From contig NZ_LBGV01000001.1 in NCBI RefSeq assembly GCF_001274635.1, positions 1,178,001-1,242,000 of the forward strand: a stretch of 64,000 bases of DNA. Direction: 5' to 3'. The translations under genes were made by a program, and so were the position numbers. Below, in pieces: positions 9,050-18,176 of the stretch. The notes beneath the pieces are model-generated. The model was not told where the DNA came from. It worked only from the letters and a program-made list of their open reading frames with translations, and searched no databases. The stretch comes from Persicobacter sp. CCB-QB2 (GTDB lineage: Bacteria > Bacteroidota > Bacteroidia > Cytophagales > Cyclobacteriaceae). How positions within the stretch are numbered: the first letter of the stretch is position 1; every line of letters begins with the position of its first letter.

Positions 9050-10276
9050 ATGTCCAATACACTAGATATTCAGCAAATTCGCGCTCAATTTCCGGTCCTG
9101 CACCAGGAAGTGAACGGAAAACCACTGGTTTATTTTGATAATGCCGCCACCACCCAGAAACCACAGGTGGTCATTGACGCATTGGACAATTATTATAAGG
9201 GATACAATTCCAATATCCACCGCGGCGCACATGCTTTGGCGGATAAGGCCACACAGGCTTTTGAAGAAACCCGTAAAACGGCAGCTAAATTCCTGAATGC
9301 GGAATCACCCGAGCAGGTGATTTTCACCAAAGGAACCACGGATGGGATTAATTTGATCGCATCTTCCTATGGTCGTCAAAATATTCAGGCTGGAGATGAG
9401 ATCATCGTCTCTACATTGGAGCACCATTCTAACATTGTTCCCTGGCAGATGCTATGTCAGGAAAAAGGGGCGACCTTAAAAGTGATTCCGATTAATGCCA
9501 AGGGGGAATTGATCATGGAAGAATTTGAAAAGCTGCTTACTGCCAATACCAAGATTGTGGCGGTCAATCATGCTTCCAATGCTTTGGGAACAGTGAACCC
9601 TATCGCTGAGATGATTGAAAAGGCACATGCGGTTGGGGCTGTTGTAGTGGTAGATGGAGCACAGTCCGCCTCCCATTTTGATATTGATGTTCAGGCGCTC
9701 GGAGTAGATTTCTTCGTGACTTCAGCCCATAAAATTTATGGCCCGACAGGCATCGGCTTATTGTATGGTAAGCGCGTCCTTTTGGAGGAAATGCCCCCTT
9801 ATCAGGGTGGTGGAGAAATGATTAAGGAAGTCTCTTTTGATGGGACGACCTTTAATGAGATCCCTTATAAATTTGAGGCCGGTACCCCGAATATCGCAGA
9901 TGTCATTGCCTTTGATGCGGCCATGAAATGGGTGCAGGATTTAGGTAAAGAGGCCATCCGTGCGCATGAGGCGGAGCTATTGGCTTATGCCAATGAGAAG
10001 TTATCGGAAATTCCGGGCATCATCTTCTATGGAACTGCAGCCGAAAAAGTGTCCGTACTGTCATTTGGTCTTGAAGGGGTGCACCCTTTTGACATTGGTA
10101 TGATGTTGGATGCTCGTGGGGTAGCTGTAAGAACAGGCCATCACTGTACGCAGCCATTAATGAAGCACCTTGGCATTGAAGGAACAGTTCGCGCTTCCTT
10201 CTCCGTCTACAATACTAAAGAGGAGATTGATACTTTAGTGCAGGGCGTAGCCAGAGTGGCTAAAATGATGGCTTAA
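9050..10276 (+). CDS. sufS: cysteine desulfurase SufS
   Basis: A 408-aa PLP-dependent enzyme that removes sulfur from L-cysteine and passes it to SufE. The N-terminal YFDNAATTQKP is typical of SufS. The PLP lysine is in TSAHKIYGPTGIG (Lys228) and the catalytic cysteine in RTGHHCTQPLM (Cys366), in the short loop form that marks group II (SufS) enzymes. Length is normal. It starts the second suf unit, with sufE 73 bp downstream. The upstream gap 8757-9049 shows no clear TAnnTTTG box. Confidence 0.97.
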   Translation: MSNTLDIQQIRAQFPVLHQEVNGKPLVYFDNAATTQKPQVVIDALDNYYKGYNSNIHRGAHALADKATQAFEETRKTAAKFLNAESPEQVIFTKGTTDGINLIASSYGRQNIQAGDEIIVSTLEHHSNIVPWQMLCQEKGATLKVIPINAKGELIMEEFEKLLTANTKIVAVNHASNALGTVNPIAEMIEKAHAVGAVVVVDGAQSASHFDIDVQALGVDFFVTSAHKIYGPTGIGLLYGKRVLLEEMPPYQGGGEMIKEVSFDGTTFNEIPYKFEAGTPNIADVIAFDAAMKWVQDLGKEAIRAHEAELLAYANEKLSEIPGIIFYGTAAEKVSVLSFGLEGVHPFDIGMMLDARGVAVRTGHHCTQPLMKHLGIEGTVRASFSVYNTKEEIDTLVQGVARVAKMMA

Positions 10277-10349
10277 ATTTTGTAGTTTAAGTAATAGATT
10301 TTCAGAAGGTTAACCTCTGTGAGTTAATCCTTTACCATAAAGCATTTTC

Positions 10350-10787
10350 ATGGCGACTATTAACGAAGTTCAAGACGCAATTATTGAAGAGTTCTCCCTT
10401 TTTGCCGGAGACCGTGAAGCAATTACAGAATATATTTTTGAGATGGGCCTGAAGCTCGCTCCATTGGCCGAAGAGCATAAGGTGAGTCAGAATGTCATCA
10501 AAGGATGTCAGTCAACAGTGTGGCTGGTAGCTGATTTGGTGGACGGGAAAATCATTTTTTCCGCGGACTCCAATACCGGTATTACAAAGGGGTTGATCAG
10601 TATGTTACTTCGTATATTTTCTGATCGCAGCCCTGAGGAAATCCTGAATACAGAATTGTATTTTCTCGAAAAAATCGGAATGAGCGGGATTATATCTTCT
10701 CAACGTTCTAACGGCTTAACCGCCATGATCAAACAAATCAAACTTTACGCCCTGGCTTTTCAGGCAAAGGCCAAGGCAAACGCATAA
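10350..10787 (+). CDS. sufE: cysteine desulfuration protein SufE
   Basis: A 145-aa SufE that accepts persulfide sulfur from SufS and delivers it to SufB. The acceptor cysteine is in VIKGCQSTVWL (Cys53), followed by the conserved SADSNTGITKGLISMLL stretch. Length matches the family. It lies between sufS (73 bp) and the MIP18-domain gene (about 20 bp), in one operon. Confidence 0.96.
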   Translation: MATINEVQDAIIEEFSLFAGDREAITEYIFEMGLKLAPLAEEHKVSQNVIKGCQSTVWLVADLVDGKIIFSADSNTGITKGLISMLLRIFSDRSPEEILNTELYFLEKIGMSGIISSQRSNGLTAMIKQIKLYALAFQAKAKANA

Positions 10788-10807
10788 TCACGATAATAGT
10801 GGAAGTA

Positions 10808-11119
10808 ATGAGTGATACAAGCTTAAAAGAGAAGATCGTAGACGCCATTAAAACGGTATACGATCCGGAAATTCCGGTGGACATCTATGAATTGGGACTA
10901 ATTTATGAAATTGAGGTTTTCCCGATTAATAATGTCAACGTAACGATGACCCTGACTTCTCCATCTTGTCCCGCGGCAGAGCATATCCCGAACGAAGTTA
11001 AGGAGAAAGTATCTGCTTTGGAAGAGGTGAATGAGGTTAATGTGGAAATCACCTGGGATCCTCCGTATTCTCAGGACATGATGTCAGAAGCCGCAAAACT
11101 GGAGTTGGGTTTTATGTAA
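10808..11119 (+). CDS. SUF system MIP18/DUF59 family protein (SufT-like)
   Basis: A 103-aa MIP18-fold (DUF59) protein, a class of maturation factors that help iron-sulfur cluster insertion. The hallmark DPEIPVDIYELGLIY is near residue 20 and the conserved cysteine sits in TSPSCPAAE. I place the start at the ATG at 10808. An in-frame GTG at 10799 would add three residues. It follows sufE by about 20 bp, which fits the SufT role in Fe-S maturation. The symbol sufT is plausible, but the family also includes PaaD-like proteins. Confidence 0.92.
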   Translation: MSDTSLKEKIVDAIKTVYDPEIPVDIYELGLIYEIEVFPINNVNVTMTLTSPSCPAAEHIPNEVKEKVSALEEVNEVNVEITWDPPYSQDMMSEAAKLELGFM

Positions 11120-11194
11120 GCCTCTCCTTGTAATAAGATAAAATGGCCGTCGGGCCATCAAATTTGTATAAACAACAATTAATATAACCCTATT

Positions 11195-11614
11195 ATGTAC
11201 CCAGAGGAATTAGTAGCTCCAATGCGTCAGGAATTAGTAGACGCAGGATTCGCAGAATTTAAGACAGCGGAGGCCGTTAATGAGCATTTTAAGGATCATA
11301 AAGGAACTACCCTGGTAGTTGTAAACTCAGTTTGTGGTTGTGCAGCCGGTGCTGCCCGTCCTGGTGTTCGTTTCGCATTGCAAAATGCTGCCAATACGCC
11401 TGATAACTGTGTAACGGTATTCGCAGGTAACGATCGTGAGGCAACACAAGCTGCACGTGATTTGATGTTGCCTTACCCTCCTTCTTCTCCATGTATCGCT
11501 TTGTTCAAAGACGGTGAGTTGGTGCAGATGGTGGAGCGTCACCACATCGAAGGTCGTAATGCCGAGTTGATCGGATCATTTTTGGTAGGCGCTTTTGACG
11601 AGCACTGCGCATAA
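11195..11614 (+). CDS. BrxA/BrxB family bacilliredoxin
   Basis: A 139-aa protein of the YphP/YqiW (bacilliredoxin) family. The active site NSVCGCAAG (Cys47-Gly-Cys49) and the following ARPGVRFAL stretch are characteristic. In Bacillus these thioredoxin-fold proteins remove bacillithiol from mixed disulfides. It is the last gene of the sufS unit, 75 bp after the MIP18 gene, with a small hairpin (ATGGCC / GGCCAT, 11143-11158) in the gap and a strong terminator afterwards. The placement suggests thiol protection of Fe-S assembly, which is an inference. Confidence 0.93.
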   Translation: MYPEELVAPMRQELVDAGFAEFKTAEAVNEHFKDHKGTTLVVVNSVCGCAAGAARPGVRFALQNAANTPDNCVTVFAGNDREATQAARDLMLPYPPSSPCIALFKDGELVQMVERHHIEGRNAELIGSFLVGAFDEHCA

Positions 11615-11645
11615 GATTCGATTGCTTTAAAAGCATACTTATAAG

Positions 11646-11679
11646 ATGCCTGTTCCTTCATTGGGGCAGGCATTTTTTA
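11646..11679 (+). terminator. Rho-independent terminator after the bacilliredoxin gene
   Basis: Stem ATGCCTG / CAGGCAT, extendable through G-U pairs to TTCC / GGGG, with a TTCATT loop and a T tract. It ends the sufS-to-bacilliredoxin unit. Confidence 0.8.
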
Positions 11680-11696
11680 TTATATAAACCTTTGGC

Positions 11697-11917
11697 TTAA
11701 GCCGAATTATTCACCGCTAAACTCAATTATAAACACAAGTAATTTTTAGTTAGGCGAATACGAGTCATCCTCTTAGATTTGAAATAGCCCAAATTGGGGT
11801 AAGCTTATTTTCACCCTATTCCTTTACTTCCTTGGTAAAAACTCGAAATAGGGAAAATTCCTTCACTTTTTTTCTGTCTTGTAGCTAAGATTTAGGTCGA
11901 AACTTCTATTAATCGGT
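11697..11917 (+). repeat. MITE-like repeat, copy A (degenerate right end)
   Basis: Begins with the terminal repeat TTAAGCCGAATTATTCA followed by CCGCTAA, as in the copies at 39107 and 45611. It shares the core around AACTCGAAATAGGG and GTAGCTAAG. The right end is decayed. It lies directly after the terminator of the suf unit. Confidence 0.75.
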
Positions 11918-12844
11918 TGGTGACTTTATGTTTTTAGTCGCAAAAACCACCTCATTTAATTCGGTTATCACGCCATGGGTTTGCGTATTATCATTAACTG
12001 ACTAATGATAAAGGCGAAAATGGAATTCCCAAAGTTTATTTTTAGGCTTTGATTCATTGCCTCCTTTTATCATTCCTACAAAGGCTCTTTTTTCAGCGCA
12101 ATATTGCAGGTGGAGAATTGATGCGTTTTTATAGGTAGCAGCGTTTCCTTTCGATTTTTGATGCTTTTGATTATGTCGGTTTTGGAACCAGCCGATCATC
12201 TGATGAGCTTTTTTTACCTTAGTGAAATTGATGATTTTTGCATTTTTTTTAGGGGAAAAGCTATAATTATGGCTTTAATTTGAGACCTTTTCTGAGGATG
12301 ATTTGAATCGATATATAAAGCGATACTCTAGACCAATTGTGTATTATTCAAATTTTATTTTGTTTTAAAGGCAGGGGCGCCTGATTTGCATGTTTTGATT
12401 TATTGGGATTGCTTTAATAAAGCTTTGCTTAAGATTTTGCAATTCATAAGAAAGGTATTAATATTGCATTCGATTGAATTGTATTATTTCGATAAATTTT
12501 GGTGATAAATCCGTCTGATTGATGGGGGTAATTACGCCTTTTCATTGCGTATTTGCGTAATTTGGCCTTATTTCTTTAGTCAATGGGTTTTTATTGATCT
12601 CTGGAAAGTTGTTTGAGTTAACTTTACACCCCTTTATCTTTTCACTATCTCTTCCTTAAATTCCACTACCCTTTTTGAAAGGAGTGCCCAAATTGTTCCA
12701 ATTTCCCGTTTTTATCTTGGTCTATTCAATCCGCTTAAAATGAGGGTTTTTATCTTTGTTATTCGCTTAAGACAGGCATTTTTTGGGTTAAAAAATCAAG
12801 ATTGCCAATGACGCCATTTAAGCTGTTCAATCTGGTGAAAACGC
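11918..12844. other. gene-free AT-rich stretch
   Basis: About 930 bp with no convincing gene. A 65-codon minus-strand frame (12002-12199) has no family signal or good start context. An 8-bp inverted repeat AATTACGC / GCGTAATT (12530-12562, 17-nt loop) is the only structure noticed. Confidence 0.5.
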
Positions 12845-12876
12845 AAAAGGCAGGTCCTGAAGGAAACCTGCCTTTT
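12845..12876 (-). terminator. Rho-independent terminator of the radical SAM gene
   Basis: Perfect 11-bp stem AAAAGGCAGGT / ACCTGCCTTTT with a 10-nt loop and a T tract on the minus strand, 20 bp past the stop codon. Confidence 0.8.
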
Positions 12877-12896
12877 AGTCTTATTGTTTTTTGTAA

Positions 12897-15110
12897 TTAG
12901 CGAATGAGTAACAGGCCCTTTTCGCGTAGTTTCTGCCAAAGTTTTGTGCTGATCAAACTCAAAGCCGGCAGTTGAAAAGCTTCCTCATATTGTTTTCCCA
13001 GCGCTTCCAGCGTTAAACTTTCCCCGTTTTTCAGCATGAACTGAGGAATCTGTTTTTCCATCCAACGGATCAATTCTGCCGAAGCATCCACCCGAATAGT
13101 GGAGGATCTTTCATGGATGATTATCCGGCCTTTTTCCTCGGTTTTCATGCCCTTTCGGTTTTTCTTTTTCACCTGGAAATATTCGAAGGAAACATTGCCC
13201 CAAATCCAAAATACCCGGTGATTGAGCTTTTCTGCATCGGTCTTTTCCGGGATTTGCAGGGCGTGGTGCAGCAGGTTTTTTGGGATGGTAGTCGACGGGA
13301 CTTCAAAATCAAACCATTCGTCTGCCTTCCAATCCACTCCCACGGCATGCATGAAGTTGTAAAGGGACTTTTTTAGGGCGCCCCCGTAGGCATCATGATT
13401 GCCACCTTTCGGGTCCTCATGGAAAAGGTCATTTTCAGCAAATCCGTCGAATTCCGGCCCTGTTCGAATGACGTCAAAGGCCTCCGGATTTCTGCCAATT
13501 GGGCTGTGGGCTGTCATGGCGAAACGATGCCAGAAGCCAGATTGAATAATATTATGCTTAAAGAGCTGGCGGACCACTTCAAGGGAATCCACCGTCTCCT
13601 GTTCGGTTTGCGTAGGGAAGCCATACATCAGGTAAGCGTGTACCATAATATTGGCTTCGGTAAGGTCCCTGCAAACTCTGGCGACCTGTTCAATGGAAAC
13701 CCCTTTTCGCATCATCTTCAGCAAACGATCGGAAGCCACTTCCAGGCCACCGGAGACAGCAATGCAACCTGATTTGGCCAAAAGCTGGCACAGGTCCCGC
13801 GTTAAGGTTTTTTCAAACCGGATATTGGTCCACCAGGTGATTTTTACGTTCCGGCGGATGAGCTCCAGGGCCAGATCACGCATCAAAAGCGGGGGAGCCG
13901 CTTCATCAACGAAGTGAAAGCCGGTCTCTCCGGTCTGTGCAATAATGGTTTCGATTCGATCCACCAACATTTTTGCCGGAGCCTCTTCATAACGCCCGAT
14001 ATAGTCCAGATTGACATCACAAAAAGAGCAATTTTTCCAATAGCAACCGTGCGCGAGCGTCATCTTGTTCCACCGGCCATCACTCCAAAGGCGGTGCATC
14101 GGGTTGACCATTTCAATGATGGAAAGGTAAGATTTTAGAGGGAGGCCCGCATAGTCCGGATAGCCTTGCTCCGTATGTGGAACGGGCTTTTGATCGCCTT
14201 CAATGTAGACTACCTGATCATTTTCACAATAGAACGTGCGGGTGAGTGCCTCAATTGGACGATTGCCGGCTAAATGTTCAAGCAAATGGAGCACCGGCCC
14301 TTCGCCATCGTCAAGGGTGATATAGTCAATGTAATTAAATACGCGCGGATCATTAATACTTCTCAATTCTGTATTGGGGTATCCGCCGCCCATCGTGATT
14401 TTAACCTCAGGATATTCTTGTTTCAGGTATTGAGCGATGCGAAAGGCGCCGAAAAGGTTCCCTGGAAATGGTACTGAAAGCCCCACAAGGTCCGGACTAA
14501 ATTGCTCCAAATGCTTTTGCAGACATTCGATTAATAGTCGGTCAATCCAATTCAGAGGTTGTCTCAAAGCATCCTCAATGGGAGAGAAACTCGAGGCGGT
14601 ACGCCCAAGGCGTTCAGCATATCGGCTAAAGCCAAAGTCTGGGCTGATATTTTCCTTAATTAAGTCCCCCAAATCCTCCAGATACAGGGTGGCCAGATGG
14701 CGGGCATGGTCATGAATACCCATGGTTCCAAAGGCCCAATCCAATTCCTGCTCTTGTTTGAATCGAGCTCCTCTTGGCAGGTAGTCCTGCCCACAAATTT
14801 GATAGGCCAGAGAGGGATCTTTTTCTTGTAAGAAGGCGATTACCGGATCAATGGTCGCCAGGTATTCATCTTTAAGTGCCAGGACTCTTTGAGTGTTGGC
14901 ATTTGGCTCCTTTTGGGCTTCAATTAAACCAAACAGTTCAGATAATCCTGATTTGTTGAAAATCCGAAGGACTAAATCAATGCCCAGGTCTGCTTGCTGT
15001 ACGTCGAAGCCTTTCCTTTTTAAATATTGGGTCAAATAAGCAGTAGCCGGATAGGGCGTATTCAACTGCGTAAGTGGGGGGGTTAGAAGTAGTACCTTTT
15101 GAGGCCTCAC
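12897..15110 (-). CDS. B12-binding-domain radical SAM protein
   Basis: A 737-aa enzyme with an N-terminal cobalamin-binding-like Rossmann region (PDLVGLSVPFPGN near 206, ITMGGGYPNTELRS near 238) and a central radical SAM domain. The cluster motif reads HGCYWKNCSFCD (Cys356, Cys361, Cys364), which is CX4CX2C, one residue longer than the usual CX3CX2C. A downstream GGLEVASDRLLKMM segment matches radical SAM barrels. Such proteins often methylate or rearrange unreactive carbons; the substrate is unknown. The start codon is GTG at 15110 (then RPQKVLLLTPP). It is a single-gene unit with its own terminator and about 500 bp of empty sequence upstream. Confidence 0.88.
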   Translation of the reverse strand: MRPQKVLLLTPPLTQLNTPYPATAYLTQYLKRKGFDVQQADLGIDLVLRIFNKSGLSELFGLIEAQKEPNANTQRVLALKDEYLATIDPVIAFLQEKDPSLAYQICGQDYLPRGARFKQEQELDWAFGTMGIHDHARHLATLYLEDLGDLIKENISPDFGFSRYAERLGRTASSFSPIEDALRQPLNWIDRLLIECLQKHLEQFSPDLVGLSVPFPGNLFGAFRIAQYLKQEYPEVKITMGGGYPNTELRSINDPRVFNYIDYITLDDGEGPVLHLLEHLAGNRPIEALTRTFYCENDQVVYIEGDQKPVPHTEQGYPDYAGLPLKSYLSIIEMVNPMHRLWSDGRWNKMTLAHGCYWKNCSFCDVNLDYIGRYEEAPAKMLVDRIETIIAQTGETGFHFVDEAAPPLLMRDLALELIRRNVKITWWTNIRFEKTLTRDLCQLLAKSGCIAVSGGLEVASDRLLKMMRKGVSIEQVARVCRDLTEANIMVHAYLMYGFPTQTEQETVDSLEVVRQLFKHNIIQSGFWHRFAMTAHSPIGRNPEAFDVIRTGPEFDGFAENDLFHEDPKGGNHDAYGGALKKSLYNFMHAVGVDWKADEWFDFEVPSTTIPKNLLHHALQIPEKTDAEKLNHRVFWIWGNVSFEYFQVKKKNRKGMKTEEKGRIIIHERSSTIRVDASAELIRWMEKQIPQFMLKNGESLTLEALGKQYEEAFQLPALSLISTKLWQKLREKGLLLIR

Positions 15111-15607
15111 AAGCTTTTGTTTTTATGGTCAATCGCGACAAGAAATAGGCCAAATAGCGGTATCATTTCAATATTCTTTCATCAATACTTATTTGACGGC
15201 CCAAAATTAGAGATTTTGACTGAAAATCCATCAAAATGAAGGAAAAGCAGGGGAGTCTGATTTCTCTTAGGTCGGCAAGGTGTTAGGGTTTTTCCTACCT
15301 GTAGGGAATTGTCGCCTTTTGCCTTCCATTTTCTTCGCGGAGCTCAAGTCGGAGAGGTAGCCAATTTTTTAGTCTCTGCCATAGCAAATAGCATTTGTTT
15401 GTCCGATTTGATAGAATTTGACGGGGCATTTTTTGAAAATGGGAAGGTTAGGGGGATTGCTGTTTTGCTTTATAATCAAAAGCCTTCCCGGGATTTCAAA
15501 TACTTATAATTTCCCCTTAATTTTTATCCATTCGCTCCCGATTCATTGTGTTTTCGGTCTCCACCAGTCTCTCTCTTTTCCCTGGATGCCCATTCTAACG
15601 AGCTACT

Positions 15608-15830
15608 TTAAGCCGGATTATTCATACCTAAATCCTTCTTTAGCTGCAAGGCGGAAAAAATGATGGAATTTTTCCTATTTCGAGTTTTTTCCAACGAAAC
15701 AGATGAATGAGGAGAAAAGAAGCCTACCCCCATTAGGGCTATCAGAAATTTGGTAGAATAAACGGTAACTGATTGATAATAAAATCATTGCGGTAATCTC
15801 TGGAATTAGCGGTGAATAATTTGGGTTTAA
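15608..15830 (-). repeat. MITE-like repeat, copy B
   Basis: A 223-bp element in inverse orientation. It begins TTAAGCCGGATTATTCAT and ends GCGGTGAATAATTTGGG with TTTAA, so the two ends form an inverted repeat. It holds the shared core TTTAGCTGCAAGGCGG, TATTTCGAGTTTTTTCC and AATGAGGAGAAA. The flanking stretch 15111-15607 shows no gene. Confidence 0.85.
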
Positions 15831-15861
15831 GAATTGTTTTCTCGCCCCACGCCATGGACAT

Positions 15862-15897
15862 AAAAAAACTCCCCGACCTTTTACAGCCAGGGAGTTT
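15862..15897 (-). terminator. Rho-independent terminator of the DUF350 operon
   Basis: Stem AAACTCCC / GGGAGTTT with a T tract on the minus strand (A run at 15862-15868), about 30 bp after the stop of the DUF350 gene. Confidence 0.7.
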
Positions 15898-15928
15898 AGG
15901 ATAGTTGTCCAATTAGTTTATCCTTCAA

Positions 15929-16783
15929 TCAGATAGCAAGGGTAATCAAAACAGATCCACCGATGTAAGCAAAAGCTTCAATGATGGCTGCCCCAATATT
16001 CGGATGCTCCTGATTCACAATTTCGTCCGTTAAGTTTTGTCCGGGTAATAAAATTTTATCCGTCACCAATCGACAGATTGGTAAGAAGATTAGTCCTAGT
16101 ACCAATTCGTAGGAAATAATTACGATGGTAGAGGTCCAGTCTTCAAAAGGGTGCATAATGGCCGCTCTCATAATATTTGCCAAGCCAATAAGGGCACCTG
16201 CTTTACCTATTCCTACTGCCACATTCAATTTTGAAAGATGCTCATGGGTGTCATAGGGAACAATGGCATTATATACCATACCGGTTAATACGAAAAGGAT
16301 TTGTCCGACTACCCAAAAGCCGATGGCGGTCCCTAAACCAAAACCTTCCGTATACAAAGCGGCGAAAATAATCATACCGGAGCCGGCAGCAACAGCACCT
16401 TCTACCAAACCAACCCCTGCATTCTGACGGCCGGTAATCTCTTCAGTTACCTTGAATTTTGCCAGTAAGAATTTATCAGAGATAATGGTAGAGAGGTTTA
16501 ACAAAATGATGCCCACCAAACCATAAGTCATGATGGCGATCAGGTCGGCCACTAAACCATCAGACTGACCGGACATTGCCCCCGCAATAGCGAATAGCAA
16601 ACCGATATAATAGCCCGTATTCGAAAGGGCAAAGGCCAGATTATCTTTAATCACTAATTCTTCATTCACCTTAATGTTCCGGTGAAAAAGCTGATAGGCC
16701 ACTTTACCTATAAAAAACAGCAGGAAACAGCTTACCAGGTAAGCCAGTGTAAGCATTAAGCTTGTTCCAATTTCTTGTATCAT
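15929..16783 (-). CDS. DUF350 family membrane protein
   Basis: A 284-aa integral membrane protein of the DUF350 (YjfL-like) type, made of two tandem repeats of about 140 residues, each with several hydrophobic helices (about eight in all). It starts MIQEIGTSLMLTLAYLVSCFLLFFIGK. The half containing ALSNTGYYIGLLFAIAGAM is echoed by AVGIGKAGALIGLANIMRA. DUF350 proteins occur next to PspA-like and aminopropyltransferase-like genes in many bacteria, and E. coli yjfL lies beside the PspA-like yjfJ. It is last in an operon with a Ser-rich lipoprotein and a DUF4178 protein. The biochemical role is unknown. Confidence 0.88.
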   Translation of the reverse strand: MIQEIGTSLMLTLAYLVSCFLLFFIGKVAYQLFHRNIKVNEELVIKDNLAFALSNTGYYIGLLFAIAGAMSGQSDGLVADLIAIMTYGLVGIILLNLSTIISDKFLLAKFKVTEEITGRQNAGVGLVEGAVAAGSGMIIFAALYTEGFGLGTAIGFWVVGQILFVLTGMVYNAIVPYDTHEHLSKLNVAVGIGKAGALIGLANIMRAAIMHPFEDWTSTIVIISYELVLGLIFLPICRLVTDKILLPGQNLTDEIVNQEHPNIGAAIIEAFAYIGGSVLITLAI

Positions 16784-16814
16784 GATCCGTTGGGTTGATT
16801 AAATGTTAATTTGA

Positions 16815-17564
16815 TTACTTTCCAAAGCCACCACCACGGCTTCGGAAGGAAGAGGAGGATGAACGGCTGCTTCTGGAGCTTGAACTGCTACTTCTGGTAG
16901 AGCTACTGCGGGAAGTTCTGCTGGATACCCGACTCTGGAAACTGCTGTTTTTTGACCAACTGGAACCTGAGCGTGCTCCCTGAGATCCGTAAGTACCGTA
17001 ATAGGTACGGCCATTACTGCCTACAGGCCCGTAGTAATCACGTCCTCTTGTGCGATAATTGCTGTAGTAATCATTGTAATAAGAATAGCGTACTGGGTAA
17101 GTCATCATGTTAAACATGGAATTCATAAAGGCGAACCTTCCATAGAACTCCCAAAAACTGGTGCCTCCGCGATCCACCCAATGGCCATATTGTTTATTCC
17201 CTACATAATTGGAATAACCTGCCGGCACAATGGATTTGCTTACCTTGCCCTCTTTCTTAGAGGCGATCTCCATGCCCATTGCGTCTTCATATTGGTAGAA
17301 GAATCTTTGCGAAACTTCTTGCCAAGGCGTAATTTCCTCTTTGGGCTCTCCGTTTACCTCTTTAATCACCTTATATTGGTGCTTATAGGTGGTGGAAAAC
17401 ATTCCCTCGGTATCCATATCATATAAAATGATCGTGTAAACGGGTTCTGAATCCAGGTCGCGGATCAATACATCCAGCGGAGATTTGTAATAACGCTTTC
17501 CCCCGCAACTGCTCAGGAAAAGCGCCATAAAGAAAAGTAATAAGTATCTTGATTGATGTTTCAT
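16815..17564 (-). CDS. lipoprotein with Ser/Arg-rich low-complexity tail
   Basis: 249 residues from the ATG at 17564 (MKHQSRYLLLFFMALFLSSC), which gives a clean signal peptide and lipobox. The longer frame to 17612 would overlap the DUF4178 gene. The central part has SFWEFYGRFAFMNSMFNMMTYPVRY. The last about 50 residues are nearly all Ser and Arg, ending GGGFGK. I see no catalytic motif. Lipoproteins of this general kind (some classed DUF4247) occur with DUF4178 and DUF350 genes, but I cannot assign the family with certainty. It lies 10 bp after the DUF4178 gene and 31 bp before the DUF350 gene. Confidence 0.82.
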   Translation of the reverse strand: MKHQSRYLLLFFMALFLSSCGGKRYYKSPLDVLIRDLDSEPVYTIILYDMDTEGMFSTTYKHQYKVIKEVNGEPKEEITPWQEVSQRFFYQYEDAMGMEIASKKEGKVSKSIVPAGYSNYVGNKQYGHWVDRGGTSFWEFYGRFAFMNSMFNMMTYPVRYSYYNDYYSNYRTRGRDYYGPVGSNGRTYYGTYGSQGARSGSSWSKNSSFQSRVSSRTSRSSSTRSSSSSSRSSRSSSSSFRSRGGGFGK

Positions 17565-17574
17565 TATAAAAGTC

Positions 17575-18135
17575 TTAGCCGTTTTGGGCTGGAAGAATGT
17601 TGGATATTTCAAATGCTTTGATGGGTTTACCTATGGAAGCTTCAAATTCGCGCTCATCCCACTGGCTAACCGCTATCATTTTACTTTCATCCTTAGTATA
17701 ATATTCCCATTCTATGAATTCTGCCCAGGCATCATCATAGTTGTTTTCTTCCATATCCTTGCAGTATCCGGCAGAGTCCCCATCCAGGTAATAGGTGTCC
17801 CCGTCAAAAATAATTTTGGTTGGGCCTTCCTTATGCTTGACAATATATTCCGGCAAGTCCTCATCTATACTGCGAATTTTCACAGATCTGCTGACCGACA
17901 GGTCCAATCCATCATTGGCATCCACGGAAAGGTAAAGTTCCAGCTCTCCATCAAATAGTTTAAACTCCTTGGTGAAGTACTCCTTTCCCCAATCATAATC
18001 CCAGGCCTGAGTCACTTTCCAACTCTTCAAATCATAGTCCAGCATAAAGCCCACTTGCAAATCCGTTATTTGGATATTGGTAGGGTCATAGGCGGGCTCT
18101 TTGTCTTTTTTCTTAAAAAAATCGAACAGTCCCAT
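17575..18135 (-). CDS. DUF4178 domain protein
   Basis: A 186-aa soluble protein with a single DUF4178-like beta domain (about residues 22-160): an opening ITDLQVGFMLDYDLKSWKV, then WDYDWGKEYFTKEFKLFDGELELYLSVD, and closing ...FIEWEYYTKDESKMIAVSQWDEREFEASIGKPI. No signal peptide. It is the first gene of the three-gene operon with the Ser-rich lipoprotein and DUF350 protein, behind a TAnnTTTG promoter box. The function of DUF4178 is not established. The association with DUF350 recurs in other bacteria. Confidence 0.85.
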   Translation of the reverse strand: MGLFDFFKKKDKEPAYDPTNIQITDLQVGFMLDYDLKSWKVTQAWDYDWGKEYFTKEFKLFDGELELYLSVDANDGLDLSVSRSVKIRSIDEDLPEYIVKHKEGPTKIIFDGDTYYLDGDSAGYCKDMEENNYDDAWAEFIEWEYYTKDESKMIAVSQWDEREFEASIGKPIKAFEISNILPAQNG

Positions 18136-18168
18136 ATTTTATATTTTTTGATTTCGAATATTACTATT

Positions 18169-18176
18169 CAAACATA
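18169..18176 (-). promoter_or_regulatory. -7 promoter box of the DUF4178-DUF350 operon
   Basis: CAAACATA on the plus strand is TATGTTTG on the minus strand, a full TAnnTTTG match 34 bp before the start codon. The remaining 18177-18611 shows no gene. Confidence 0.45.

Noticed and set aside
12002-12199. 65-codon minus-strand frame in the gene-free stretch
   Set aside because: Low-complexity His/Lys/Asn composition, no homologous pattern and no terminator or promoter.
15309-15663. Two overlapping plus-strand frames upstream of repeat copy B
   Set aside because: The second runs into the mobile repeat, neither has a signal or motif, and they overlap each other in different frames.
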